A stretch of 64,000 bases of DNA from Paraburkholderia haematera (GCF_905220975.1 NZ_CAJNBK010000003.1:310001-374000), one strand, 5' to 3'. Counted from the first letter of the stretch, positions 25,796 to 34,391 are shown. Numbers and translations: made by a program. Notes: generated by a model not told the origin, from the sequence alone.

Positions 25796-26550
25796 CGACG
25801 ATCGGTAACCTGAAGGAAGTCCAGTTGGTGGATGCACACCCTGCCGCACCCCGGGTAACCGGCTCCGGCATTCGCGACCTGCTGCGCGACACGGCGCTCC
25901 TCGTCAGCATGCTCAGGCAAGGCGGCAAGACCGAACCCTTGGAACAGTTGCGTCCGCACTGCGTGCAGCTGATGGGGGCGTTCTCCGCCGCACTCGAGCA
26001 GCGCGGTTTCGCCGCCGACGTGCGGGAAGATGCTCAATACGCCCAGTGCGGACTGCTCGACGAGGCCGTGCTCCGCTGTCCGTCAATAGCAGACAGGTCC
26101 AGTTGGGAGGCTCACCCGCTGCAGGTCGAGCAGTTCGGCAAGCTAGACGCCGGCGACCACGTCTTTGACCGGCTCACGGAACGTATGCGTGAGGCCTTAC
26201 CCAATGTCGATCTGCTCGAATGTTATGCCGCTGTTCTCGGGCTCGGGTTCATGGGACGCTACGCGTCCCCCATGGGGACTTCCTTAGGGGCGCGCGAAGG
26301 CGAAACGAAGCGGGCGGCGTTGATGGCCACTCTCAATGCGCGGCTGGAGAACCTCCGACCTGCCGTCACACGGACGTTTGTCGCCGACCGCACCGGACGA
26401 CGTATCTCAGACTGGTTCTATCGCCTCTCGCCGTGGGGGATCGCCGGACTCGGCTGTATCGTTGCCGCGCTGGTCTACCTGTTTTGGGGCCACACGCTCA
26501 ATGCGCAGCTCGCGCATATGGTGTCGTCGGCACCTGCGATGAAGCCGTGA
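25792..26550 (+). CDS. tssL: T6SS inner-membrane protein TssL (DotU/IcmH family)
   Basis: TssL is a tail-anchored inner-membrane component that binds TssM and TssK. The 252-residue product has the DotU cytoplasmic domain: LLRDTALLVSMLRQGG, YAQCGLLDEAVL (the conserved YxxCxxLDE-type segment), and LLECYAAVLGLGFMGRY. One C-terminal membrane segment follows (about residues 215-235, GIAGLGCIVAALVYLFWG). There is no OmpA domain; the peptidoglycan-binding module is on the next gene, which overlaps by one base (TGATG). The segment PMGTSLGAREG around residue 163 derives from an inverted copy of the dispersed repeat. Confidence 0.93.
   Translation: MTTIGNLKEVQLVDAHPAAPRVTGSGIRDLLRDTALLVSMLRQGGKTEPLEQLRPHCVQLMGAFSAALEQRGFAADVREDAQYAQCGLLDEAVLRCPSIADRSSWEAHPLQVEQFGKLDAGDHVFDRLTERMREALPNVDLLECYAAVLGLGFMGRYASPMGTSLGAREGETKRAALMATLNARLENLRPAVTRTFVADRTGRRISDWFYRLSPWGIAGLGCIVAALVYLFWGHTLNAQLAHMVSSAPAMKP
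25809..25838 (+). repeat. Diverged KEV-type repeat at the start of tssL
   Basis: CCTGAAGGAAGTCC followed by TTGGTGGATGC matches the dispersed repeat core and encodes NLKEVQLVDAH. It is diverged, so membership is probable but not certain. Confidence 0.4.
26260..26296 (+). repeat. Inverted copy of the dispersed repeat inside tssL
   Basis: GCGTCCCCCATGGGGACTTCC then TTAGGGGCGC is the reverse complement form of the repeat. It contains a perfect GTCCCC-type hairpin arm and is translated here as ASPMGTSLGAR, interrupting the conserved DotU sequence after FMGRY. Confidence 0.65.
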
Positions 26551-28325
26551 TGTCCGATCTGCGTCTGGGGTATCCGTTTCGCGGGATGGTCGTTTTTGCG
26601 GCCATGCTGGCGCTTGCTCTGCTGCTCATGATCCTCCCGGTCAGCAGTGGACTCGCCTGGACGATCGCCGCAGGCGTGGTGCTGGTCACGCTCGTCGCAG
26701 TCGTCCTTAGTACGCTGCAACGCAATCGGGCCCGCGAGCAAAGCGCGCATGTGCTGGCCGCGCTAGGTGCCACGGCAGCCGATCTGCCCTTGAGTTTGCG
26801 CACACGCATGCCGCTGGTGCTGGTCACCGGAGACTCGCTCCCGGAACTGTTTGATCGCGGGGGTGACGAGGAGCGGCTGGTGCACGTCGGCGACGGGGCG
26901 ATCTGGTTGCGGATCAACAACCCGCGCGACCTGCCCCAGGTCGGTGTTGCAGTGAAGCAGTGGCGCGACGGCCGCGCACCCGATGGCGTCGCACTGTCGA
27001 TCGCGCCTGCCTTGCATGCCAGCGAAGACGCGCTGACGCAGGCACTACGTGTTGCGCGCCAGGCGGTGAGCGACGCATCACGAATGCTCGGCATGAGGTT
27101 GCCGGGCTACATAGCGATCTACCAGCGGCTGACTGCATCGCCAACGACGGCGACGGCGACGGCGACGGATCCCCCATGGTATGGCGTGTCGTCGGCCAGC
27201 ATGCTGACTGACGCCTCGAAAGAAGTCCTCCTGGGTGGCGCCCTGAAAGGCGTCTCCTTGCGAGGCACGCAGCCGTTCGAAGCCGTGATGCGGGCCGCCG
27301 AAGCACAGGTCCAGCAGGCCGGGCGCGATCCTGTTCCTGCAGCGCGTGCTGCGGGTCTCGCATCGGTCATCGGCTGGACGCAGCGCATCGTGATCGGCTC
27401 GCTCGCTGACCGGCAGCAGCCGGCGGCACCCTGGGATTTATGGGGCATCGGCTGGATCGATTGCGGCCCGGCGAGCGATCCGTGCTCACCTTGGGCGCGG
27501 GACGTCCACGCGCACTCGCGAATCATGCCGCCGTCGATGGACGCCTCACCCGAGCCATGGCCACTGCCACAGCCGCTGATCGAAGCCATGCCGCGGCAGC
27601 GCTGGGTGTCGCCGCGTCTGGCTGCGTTCGCTCACGCGATCGCGCTGCTCGCCTGCGCTGGTGCTCTGGCCATCTGGGGTGCGGCAAAAAACAATCAGGC
27701 ATTGCTCACACGCATCGGCGCCGATCTCGACCGCTTCACAATGATTCCCGCCGACCGTGACACCGCGCGCCGCGACGCATTGCAGGCTCTTGTCGCAGAC
27801 CGTGACCAGATCGACCGTTACGCACGTCTGGGTGTGCCGCCGCGCCTTTCGTTTGGCATGTATCGCGGAGCGGCGCTCATGCCCGTGCTAAACGATGCGA
27901 TCGCCTCGTATCAGGCACCGTCTCCGCTGCCATTCGTAGTGACGCTCGACAGCATGTCGCTTTTTGACAGTGGGAAAGCACAGCTCAGACCGGGATCGAC
28001 CCGCGCGATGGTCGGCGCACTTGAAATGATCAAGGCGCGTCCGGACAAGCGGATTCTGGTCGCCGGACACAGCGATAACGTTGGCAGCGCCGATAGCAAT
28101 CTGAAGCTGTCGATCGGGCGTGCCGGGGCCGTGCGCGACTGGCTGGTCGAGGCGTCGGGTATCCCGGTGACGCAGTTTGCAATCCAGGGCTACGGCGATA
28201 CCCGTCCGATCGCAGGCAACCATACGGACGCCGGACGTGCGAAGAACCGGCGCGTCGAAATCACGCTAGTGCCGGACGCCCCGAAGGAAGTCCCCTTGAG
28301 GGATGCCTCGAAGGAAGGTTCCTAG
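26550..28325 (+). CDS. T6SS-associated OmpA-family peptidoglycan anchor protein
   Basis: This 591-residue protein has two N-terminal membrane segments (about residues 10-47), a soluble domain, a further membrane segment near residue 365 (FAHAIALLACAGALAIWGAA), and a C-terminal OmpA/MotB domain. That domain carries the peptidoglycan-binding pattern LVAGHSDNVG, GYGDTRPIAGN, AKNRRVEI. In other T6SS the module is fused to TssL; here it is a separate gene translationally coupled to tssL, so it probably tethers the membrane complex to the cell wall. Three dispersed-repeat segments lie in it: DASKEVLLGGA and ALKGVSLRGT around residues 220-240, and the terminal DAPKEVPLRDASKEGS. Confidence 0.9.
   Translation: MSDLRLGYPFRGMVVFAAMLALALLLMILPVSSGLAWTIAAGVVLVTLVAVVLSTLQRNRAREQSAHVLAALGATAADLPLSLRTRMPLVLVTGDSLPELFDRGGDEERLVHVGDGAIWLRINNPRDLPQVGVAVKQWRDGRAPDGVALSIAPALHASEDALTQALRVARQAVSDASRMLGMRLPGYIAIYQRLTASPTTATATATDPPWYGVSSASMLTDASKEVLLGGALKGVSLRGTQPFEAVMRAAEAQVQQAGRDPVPAARAAGLASVIGWTQRIVIGSLADRQQPAAPWDLWGIGWIDCGPASDPCSPWARDVHAHSRIMPPSMDASPEPWPLPQPLIEAMPRQRWVSPRLAAFAHAIALLACAGALAIWGAAKNNQALLTRIGADLDRFTMIPADRDTARRDALQALVADRDQIDRYARLGVPPRLSFGMYRGAALMPVLNDAIASYQAPSPLPFVVTLDSMSLFDSGKAQLRPGSTRAMVGALEMIKARPDKRILVAGHSDNVGSADSNLKLSIGRAGAVRDWLVEASGIPVTQFAIQGYGDTRPIAGNHTDAGRAKNRRVEITLVPDAPKEVPLRDASKEGS
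27209..27270 (+). repeat. Tandem dispersed repeat within the OmpA-family gene
   Basis: GACGCCTCGAAAGAAGTCC with a CTGGGTGGCGCC tail is followed at once by a degenerate second unit (CCTGAAAGGCGTCTCCTTG). They are translated as DASKEVLLGGA and ALKGVSLRGT. Confidence 0.6.
28274..28307 (+). repeat. Dispersed repeat forming the 3' end of the OmpA-family gene
   Basis: GACGCCCCGAAGGAAGTCC then CCTTGAGGGATGCC is nearly identical to the tssM copy. It supplies the C-terminal tail DAPKEVPLRDASKEGS after the OmpA domain is already complete. Confidence 0.7.
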
Positions 28326-28379
28326 CGGATGGACAGCCCCTTGAGCAAGACTTGAGCACCTCGCTCGACGCAGTTCGGA

Positions 28380-28429
28380 CCCCGAAGCATGGCTTTGGGG
28401 CATTCGCGGTCCGGGGATCGACTCCGGAC
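28380..28429 (+). other. Two consecutive stem-loops upstream of hcp
   Basis: CCCCGAAGC (28380-28388) pairs with GCTTTGGGG (28392-28400), and GTCCGG (28409-28414) pairs with CCGGAC (28424-28429). No U tract follows. They sit in the 137-bp gap before hcp and may act as a processing or stabilising leader for that abundant product. Confidence 0.4.
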
Positions 28430-28462
28430 GATTGTTGAAGTCAAAACGAAGGAGAATGAAAA

Positions 28463-28948
28463 ATGGCAATTCCGGCATATATGTGGATCAAGGACGATGG
28501 CGGCGCCGACGTCAAGGGTTCAGTCACGGTTCAGGGCCGCGAAGGCAGCGTCGAAGTGGTCGCGCTCGATCACAGCGTCAACATTCCCACCGATTCGAAT
28601 ACCGGCAAGCTGACCGGCACGCGCGTGCACGCTCCGATCACCTTTACAAAGGAAACCGACGCGTCGACGCCCTACCTGTACAAGGCCGTGACGAGCGGCC
28701 AGACGCTGAAGTCGATCGAGATCAAGTGGTACAAAATCGATGATGCGGGCAAGGAAAAGGAATACTTCAACACGAAGCTCGACAACGTGAAGGTCGTGGC
28801 GGTCAAGCCGAAGATGCTCGACATCAAGAACCCGGCATTTGAAAAGCACAACCACCTCGAAGAAATCGAACTGCGCTACGAGAAAATTACGTGGTCGTAC
28901 AAGGACGGCAACATCATTCACGCCGATAGCTGGAACGAACGCTCGTAA
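28463..28948 (+). CDS. hcp: T6SS tube protein Hcp (TssD)
   Basis: Hcp hexamers stack into the expelled inner tube. The 161-residue product has the family pattern: MAIPAYMWIKDDGG, VEVVALDHSVNIP, HAPITFTKETDASTPYLYKA, and the conserved IEIKWYKIDDAGKEKEYF and LRYEKITWSYKDGNI segments. AAGGAGAATG precedes the ATG. It is separated from the OmpA gene by 137 bp with two hairpins, so a dedicated promoter or mRNA processing site is plausible. Length is typical (about 160-170). Confidence 0.97.
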   Translation: MAIPAYMWIKDDGGADVKGSVTVQGREGSVEVVALDHSVNIPTDSNTGKLTGTRVHAPITFTKETDASTPYLYKAVTSGQTLKSIEIKWYKIDDAGKEKEYFNTKLDNVKVVAVKPKMLDIKNPAFEKHNHLEEIELRYEKITWSYKDGNIIHADSWNERS

Positions 28949-29095
28949 GGTTCTCTGAAAGACTGGCACAAGCCACCTGATCCCCCGCATCAGGTGCGCG
29001 TCCGCCTCCTTTCGCCAGCCCATCCTGTGGTCCTGGCGCTTCTTCACATCCCGGGGCCGCTCAGGCTCCGGACTCTCTCTTTTTTCGTGACGACC

Positions 29096-31873
29096 ATGAC
29101 GCTGCGCGACGACCCAAGGAAGTCCCCGCGGGACTCCACGCATCTGCTTCGCAAGCTCAACCCGCACTGCGCAAGCGTGCTGGCCGACGCAGCCAGTCTG
29201 TGCAACGCCCGCCTGCACGGCGAAATTACGCCTGAACACTGGTTGCTAAAACTGATCGAGCGCGGCGACGGTGATATCCCGGCGATCCTGCGACACTACG
29301 AAATCGACATCGACACGGTGTGGGATGCGCTGCTTGCCTCGCTCGAACGTCTGCCACGCGAGCTGCGCGGCAAGCCTGCCCTGTCGCGCTCGCTGGCCGA
29401 GGTGCTGGAGGGCGCATGGTTTCACGCATCCGCCGTCGGCGATATGCCCACGATACGTTCGAGCCACGTATTGCAGGCGCTGGTCGATGCCCCCCATTGC
29501 ATGCGCGCCACCGACGCGTGGCCGCTCCTGTCCATCAGTGCAGCACAGATCCAGCGGCTCGCCGCTGTGATCGACCGGCAATCGGTCGAAGCCAATGACG
29601 ATACGACGCCTGGAACACCCGACAGCAATACGCCCGAGCCCGAGCAGACGAGCAGCAGAGAAGACGAAACCGCTCCGAACGAATCGACGAAACCGTTCTC
29701 CCGACCGCGCACGAAGCAGCCGGACGGCGAGGCCCTCGCCCGCTTCGCCGTCGACCTGACGGCAAAGGCACAGCGCGGCGAAATCGATCCGGTATTCGGA
29801 CGGGATCGCGAAATCCAGCAGGTTGTCGATGTACTCGCGCGGCGTCGCAAGAACAATCCGATCCTCGTCGGCGAGCCGGGGGTGGGCAAAACCGCCCTCG
29901 TCGAAGGCCTGGCGCTCCGCGTCGCAGAGGGATCCGTACCAGACGTGATCCGCGACGTGCGCATATTGACGCTCGACCTCGGCCTGCTGCAGGCGGGCGC
30001 CGGCGTAAAGGGGGAATTCGAGCAGCGCCTGAAAAACGTGATCGACGAAGTGCAGCAGTCGGATGTACCGGTACTGCTCTTCATCGACGAGGCGCACACG
30101 CTGATCGGCGCCGGCAATGCGACCGGCGGCGCCGATGCGGCGAACCTCCTGAAACCGGCACTTGCGCGCGGCGAACTGCGCACAATCGCCGCAACCACCT
30201 GGTCCGAGTACAAGGAATATTTCGAACGCGACGCGGCGCTTGAGCGGCGTTTCCAGGTCATCAAAGTCGACGAGCCGGATGACACTGCCGCATGCCTGAT
30301 GCTCCGAGGGTTGGCAAGTCGCTACGCGAAACACCACGGCGTACACATCCTCGATGAGGCCATCACCGCGGCCGTCAAGCTGTCACGCCGCTATATCCCG
30401 GCCCGCCAGCTCCCCGACAAGGCAATCGATCTGATCGACACCGCCGCCGCGCGGGTCCGCATGGGGCTGGAATCGCCACCCGTTGAACTCCAGCGCGCCG
30501 GCGCTACGGTCGCCGCACTCGAACTGGAAATCAGCACGCTCGCCGCAGACCAGCGGGCCGGCGCGCCAAACCTGCAGGAGCGGCATGATGCCCTGCAGGC
30601 CGCGCTCACCGATGCGCGTGGGGACCGTGATGCGCTGCAACAGCGCTACACACACGAGCTTGAACTGGTCAACGCGGTGCACGCGCAGCGCGGTGCTGAA
30701 CAGGAAGCACCGTGCCATGGCAATGACGCGCTCGCTATCGCGAGGCAGGCGGTGATCGACGTGCAGGGAAAGACGCCCCTGGTCTTTATCGATGTGGATG
30801 GACAGGCCATCGCTCGCGTGGTGGCCGAGTGGACCGGCGTGCCGGTTGGCAATCTGCTCGAGGACGAACTGAGCGGACTGCTCACGCTTGAAGATCGCCT
30901 CGCCACCCGCGTGGTTGCCCAGAACGACGCCTTGGGGGCGCTCGCGGAAAGTCTGCGCACGGCAAAAGCGGGTCTGAAAAACGAACATTCACCGCTTGGC
31001 GTATTCCTGCTGGCGGGTCCATCAGGGGTCGGCAAAACCGAAACGGCACTCGCGCTTGCGGACCTGCTGTTTGGCGGCGAAGCCGCGCTGACAACAATCA
31101 ATATGTCGGAATATCAGGAGGCCCATACCGTTTCGCAACTGAAGGGGGCGCCTCCCGGTTATGTCGGCTACGGCCGCGGCGGAATTCTGACCGAGGCCGT
31201 GCGGCAGCGACCCTATAGCGTCATACTGCTCGACGAAGTAGAGAAAGCACACCGTGACGTGCTCGACATGTTCTATCAGGTGTTCGATCGCGGCACGATG
31301 CGCGACGGCGAAGGCCGTGAGATCGACTTCCGCAATTGCGTGATCCTGATGACGTGCAATCTCGGCAGCACGCAGATCGACGAGGCCACAACGGAGAACC
31401 CCGGCATTTCGCAGGCGGCACTTCTCGACGCGATTCACCCGCAGCTTGTCGCGCACTTCCAGCCCGCACTGCTTGCCCGCTTCCAGACGTTGGTCTACCG
31501 GCCGCTCGACGCCTCGGCACTTGCGTCGATCGTACGACTGAAGGTCGCGAAAATCGCCGAACGTCTGCGTCGTCTTTACGACGTCGTGCTCAACTGCGAC
31601 GACGTGTTGACCGGATCGCTCGCGCAGTTGTGCCTCGCACGCGACTCCGGCGCGCGCAGCGTCGATGCGTTTCTCAACCAGCGCATTCTTCCCGCCGTGT
31701 CGCGTGAACTCCTGGCACGGAGTGCTGGAGGCTTGCTGCCAGCAGAAATTCACCTGTCGATGTCGCCCGGGGCGTCGCAGGGCGAGCGTCTCGTGATTGA
31801 TTTCATCGATCGCCACGACAAATCGTCGCCTGCCAATGCAGTCGCTAACGATCCGGTTGCGGCCGGTACCTGA
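29096..31873 (+). CDS. tssH: T6SS sheath-recycling AAA+ ATPase TssH (ClpV)
   Basis: ClpV disassembles contracted TssBC sheaths. The 925-residue product has a divergent N-domain (LRKLNPHCASVLADAASLCN), a Ser/Glu-rich linker (~165-200), and two AAA+ modules. D1 has Walker A GEPGVGKT near residue 260 and Walker B LLFIDEAHTL; D2 has GPSGVGKTE near residue 640 and VILLDEVEKAH. A coiled-coil middle insertion with the ALELEISTL pattern lies between them. The ATG at 29096 is preferred; an in-frame GTG at 28994 would add 34 non-conserved residues. Codons ~5-15 overlap a dispersed repeat copy. Confidence 0.95.
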   Translation: MTLRDDPRKSPRDSTHLLRKLNPHCASVLADAASLCNARLHGEITPEHWLLKLIERGDGDIPAILRHYEIDIDTVWDALLASLERLPRELRGKPALSRSLAEVLEGAWFHASAVGDMPTIRSSHVLQALVDAPHCMRATDAWPLLSISAAQIQRLAAVIDRQSVEANDDTTPGTPDSNTPEPEQTSSREDETAPNESTKPFSRPRTKQPDGEALARFAVDLTAKAQRGEIDPVFGRDREIQQVVDVLARRRKNNPILVGEPGVGKTALVEGLALRVAEGSVPDVIRDVRILTLDLGLLQAGAGVKGEFEQRLKNVIDEVQQSDVPVLLFIDEAHTLIGAGNATGGADAANLLKPALARGELRTIAATTWSEYKEYFERDAALERRFQVIKVDEPDDTAACLMLRGLASRYAKHHGVHILDEAITAAVKLSRRYIPARQLPDKAIDLIDTAAARVRMGLESPPVELQRAGATVAALELEISTLAADQRAGAPNLQERHDALQAALTDARGDRDALQQRYTHELELVNAVHAQRGAEQEAPCHGNDALAIARQAVIDVQGKTPLVFIDVDGQAIARVVAEWTGVPVGNLLEDELSGLLTLEDRLATRVVAQNDALGALAESLRTAKAGLKNEHSPLGVFLLAGPSGVGKTETALALADLLFGGEAALTTINMSEYQEAHTVSQLKGAPPGYVGYGRGGILTEAVRQRPYSVILLDEVEKAHRDVLDMFYQVFDRGTMRDGEGREIDFRNCVILMTCNLGSTQIDEATTENPGISQAALLDAIHPQLVAHFQPALLARFQTLVYRPLDASALASIVRLKVAKIAERLRRLYDVVLNCDDVLTGSLAQLCLARDSGARSVDAFLNQRILPAVSRELLARSAGGLLPAEIHLSMSPGASQGERLVIDFIDRHDKSSPANAVANDPVAAGT
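29108..29140 (+). repeat. Dispersed repeat at the start of tssH
   Basis: GACCCAAGGAAGTCCCC followed by GCGGGACTCC matches the repeat core but in a shifted reading frame, giving DDPRKSPRDST instead of the KEV peptide. The segment precedes the conserved N-domain. Confidence 0.55.
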
Positions 31874-31884
31874 CGGAGAACGCG

Positions 31885-32307
31885 ATGCCAGCCGGCCCTT
31901 CCCTGTACGACAAGCTGCTTGGCCAGATCGGTGGCGAGCCGCTGGATGCCTACGACGACAGGACGCTCGAGATACTGAGCATTCTGCAGAACATCCGTCG
32001 CATTCTCAACGCGAGGGCCGGCGCGCTCAAGCACCTGCCGGACTACGGACTCCCGGATCTCACGAATATCTACAAAGCGCTGCCCGCTTCGGCCCATTTG
32101 CTCAAGCAACAGATGGAAGCGACATTGCTGGTGTACGAACCGCGTATCCGGTCAATCGACGTGGAATACATCGACAATCCTGACCCCGGCGTCCTGGTGA
32201 GCTACGAAATGACGTGTCATCTGAAGAAAGCCGGACTGGTGCGGTTCGGAACATACTTCGAGCCGCCGGGCCGTATGCGGGTGCAGCGGATTCAGGCGGA
32301 ACGCTGA
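31885..32307 (+). CDS. tssE: T6SS baseplate protein TssE (gp25-like)
   Basis: TssE is the gp25-like wedge protein that initiates sheath polymerisation. The 140-residue product has the gp25 pattern: SILQNIRRILNARAGALKHLPDYGLPDL, then YEPRIRSIDVEYIDNPDPG and a closing strand. The conserved NxRxG-SxxxxxDYGxPD arrangement is intact. It starts 11 bp after the tssH stop and ends the plus-strand arm. Confidence 0.94.
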   Translation: MPAGPSLYDKLLGQIGGEPLDAYDDRTLEILSILQNIRRILNARAGALKHLPDYGLPDLTNIYKALPASAHLLKQQMEATLLVYEPRIRSIDVEYIDNPDPGVLVSYEMTCHLKKAGLVRFGTYFEPPGRMRVQRIQAER

Positions 32308-32389
32308 AATGGGCCGCTCAGGCATCGAGCCCGACTTGCGCCGGACCGTTTTGCCGTCTGTCGCATCCACACGCAAGCTATCTCCTCGT

Positions 32390-32599
32390 TCAAGCATGCT
32401 TCTCGCTGAACTCGTTGCTGAACTCGTTGAGCGGCGTGGGCGTTTTGCGTGGATCGAAGCGCCCTTGTTGCCAGCGCCCGCTCGCGCCAGGCTCGGTATG
32501 GGTGTCTGCGCCAGCCGCATAACGCGCATGCCGGCCGCGCGGATTGACAAAAAACAGCGTGACGTCGCCTTCCACGCCGAACAGTCCACCCTGCAGCAC
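32390..32599 (-). CDS. Small hypothetical protein, GTG start
   Basis: This is a doubtful 69-residue ORF in the 375-bp gap between tssE and the FUSC gene. The GTG at 32599 has GAAGG 5 nt upstream, and the frame has strong GC3 bias and protein-like composition (LFGVEGDVTLFFVNPRGRH, then a Pro/Asn-rich tail NEFSNEFSEKHA). The open frame extends only about 18 codons further upstream to a stop, with no ATG. No family is recognised. It could equally be a degraded gene remnant. The opposite-strand ORF at 32309-32641 looks like its shadow. Confidence 0.35.
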   Translation of the reverse strand: MLQGGLFGVEGDVTLFFVNPRGRHARYAAGADTHTEPGASGRWQQGRFDPRKTPTPLNEFSNEFSEKHA

Positions 32600-32682
32600 T
32601 ACGCCTTCGCCGCCGTTCTGGTCGAGTGTTTCCGCCGCTAGAATACGAATCCTTCATGCTGCAACAGATTCTTCCCTAATCA

Positions 32683-33252
32683 ATGACCGCTCCCGACGAA
32701 TCAAGACGTGCCGCACGAACGGACGCCGCCAACTCGCTGTTCGCTTTTCTCAAGTCGCTGCCGCTGGGCGACCGGCTGGCCGAAGGCGGCGTGATGGCCG
32801 CGCAGGCGGTGGCCGGCGCAAGCCTCGCTTTCGTCATCGGCCGCTGGCTCCATACCGAGCAAGCCTTCTGGGCCGCGATTACAGCGATCGCGGTTAGTCA
32901 GCACAGTTATATCGACACCCGCAATCTGTCGCGCGATCAGTTCATCGGCGCGATGGTCGGCGGCGTTTGCGGCCTCGCCGGCGCAACGCTCGGCGGCGGC
33001 AATCTCGCGGCTTACGGGGCCACCGTTGCTGTGGCAATCATGATTTGCTGGGTCGTGAACGTGGGCAGCGCCGCGCGTCTGGGCGGCATTACCGCGACCA
33101 TCATGCTGTTGGTGCCGGGCGCCGGTTCGCCGTGGGACAAAGCCCTGCTGCGCCTCGGCGAAGTCACGCTGGGCACGGTCTGTGCCCTGCTGGTGACCTT
33201 GATCATGTCGAGGATCGAGAAGCGCTGGTTCGGCAGACCCGAGAAGGCCTAG
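32683..33252 (+). CDS. Half-size FUSC-type membrane protein
   Basis: The 189-residue product has about five to six hydrophobic segments: VMAAQAVAGASLAFVIGRWL, FWAAITAIAVSQ, FIGAMVGGVCGLAGATLGG, ATVAVAIMICWVV, ITATIMLLVPG, and LGTVCALLVTLIM. This is the pattern of the fusaric-acid-resistance (FUSC/AaeB) N-terminal membrane domain. The REKR-rich C-terminal end (SRIEKRW) stops before the usual cytoplasmic half. Full FUSC pumps have two such units, so this one may act as a dimer. Its stop codon overlaps the stop of the convergent AraC gene. No membrane-fusion partner (AaeA-like) is adjacent. Confidence 0.8.
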   Translation: MTAPDESRRAARTDAANSLFAFLKSLPLGDRLAEGGVMAAQAVAGASLAFVIGRWLHTEQAFWAAITAIAVSQHSYIDTRNLSRDQFIGAMVGGVCGLAGATLGGGNLAAYGATVAVAIMICWVVNVGSAARLGGITATIMLLVPGAGSPWDKALLRLGEVTLGTVCALLVTLIMSRIEKRWFGRPEKA

Positions 33253-34274
33253 CCGGTTTTCTGATCGTTCTCCTGGGGTTGACGCCGGTAACGTCCCGGC
33301 GTCACGCCGACGCTCTGCTGAAACGCCTTGCCGAACGCAGCTTCCGATTGATACCCCACTGCCTCGCCGATCTCCGCGGCGCTGCGCTGCGTGCGCAGCA
33401 GCAAATCGCAAGCAATTGTCATGCGGATCTGGGTGAGAAAGTCCATCACCGTCATGCCCGCGCGCTCGTTGAAGTGACGTGCGTAGGTTGCGCGGGACAT
33501 CGCCGCGAGCTCGCCCAGCTCCGCGATCGTCCACGCCCGCTCGGGAGCGCTCAGCATGCCTTGTACAGAAGCGCCGAGACGCGCATCGGCCAGCAGCGCC
33601 AGCACGCCCGAGCGGGATGCATTCTGTTCGCCATGCACGCGCAAAGCCATCGCGAAGAGTGCGTGGCTCAACGCGGTGACGATCGCGAGCGCGCCGGGCT
33701 GACGTTGCTCGGCTTCGGTGCGCATCAATGCGATCACTGTCTGCAACGCGCCGAGCGTTTGCACGCCACCGAGCGACACATGGAATGGATCGGGCAGCGC
33801 GTTGAGCAGCAACGCGGAGGACCCGGGCGCGTAGACGAACCGGCCGCATAAAAGATCGAGATCGGCGCGAACATGGGGATTTTGCGCAGGCGCGCCATTT
33901 CCGACGTTGGCGCGCGCCGCGTTGGCCTCTTCGCTGGTGCCGTGATCGTGAGCAACGTCACGGCCGTCATTGCGGCGTAACGGCAGCATGCCGTCATGGC
34001 TGAGCGTCAGCGGCGCGCTGGCAGCCGCCTGCCCGGTGTCGTGCACCCGATGCGCGGTGCCACGCGGAAACAGCATGAAATCCCCAGCGTGCAGTGCAAC
34101 CCGCGCGCCGTCCGCAGTCTCGACGACGCAAGCGCCGCCCAGCACCAGATGAAAAGGCGCAGTACCCGTCTCCATTGGCGGGTGATCCATGACGAAGCTG
34201 CCCGTGAGCAGGCAACGCAGATCGAGGCTGGCCTGCGGACGGGCAAGGTCGATCAGTCGGCTGAGTGTGTCCAT
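33249..34274 (-). CDS. AraC-family transcriptional regulator with N-terminal cupin
   Basis: The 341-residue protein has an AraC-type effector domain of the cupin_6 kind (FHLVLGGACVVETADG, LHAGDFMLFPRGTAHRVHD) and a C-terminal AraC DNA-binding domain. Its two helix-turn-helix units are LGELAAMSRATYARHFNERAG and IGEAVGYQSEAAFGKAFQQS, followed by the TPGRYRRQ end. It is divergent from the AhpD-like gene at 34392 with a gap of 117 bp, the usual layout for a regulator and its target. The inducer is unknown. It is convergent with and overlaps the FUSC gene by 4 nt. Confidence 0.93.
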   Translation of the reverse strand: MDTLSRLIDLARPQASLDLRCLLTGSFVMDHPPMETGTAPFHLVLGGACVVETADGARVALHAGDFMLFPRGTAHRVHDTGQAAASAPLTLSHDGMLPLRRNDGRDVAHDHGTSEEANAARANVGNGAPAQNPHVRADLDLLCGRFVYAPGSSALLLNALPDPFHVSLGGVQTLGALQTVIALMRTEAEQRQPGALAIVTALSHALFAMALRVHGEQNASRSGVLALLADARLGASVQGMLSAPERAWTIAELGELAAMSRATYARHFNERAGMTVMDFLTQIRMTIACDLLLRTQRSAAEIGEAVGYQSEAAFGKAFQQSVGVTPGRYRRQPQENDQKTG

Positions 34275-34391
34275 GAGACGATCGCGCTAAAAGTTGAGCG
34301 AATCGAGTATTCAGGATGTCGCGGCACAGCGCAATACTTTGTCTCACGACACCGGCACCCGCCGGCCTGCCGCAAACAAAGGAGCACTGTC

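Noticed and set aside
32309-32641. Plus-strand ORF (110 codons) after tssE
   Set aside because: It has no family features and looks like the shadow of the minus-strand GTG frame at 32390-32599.
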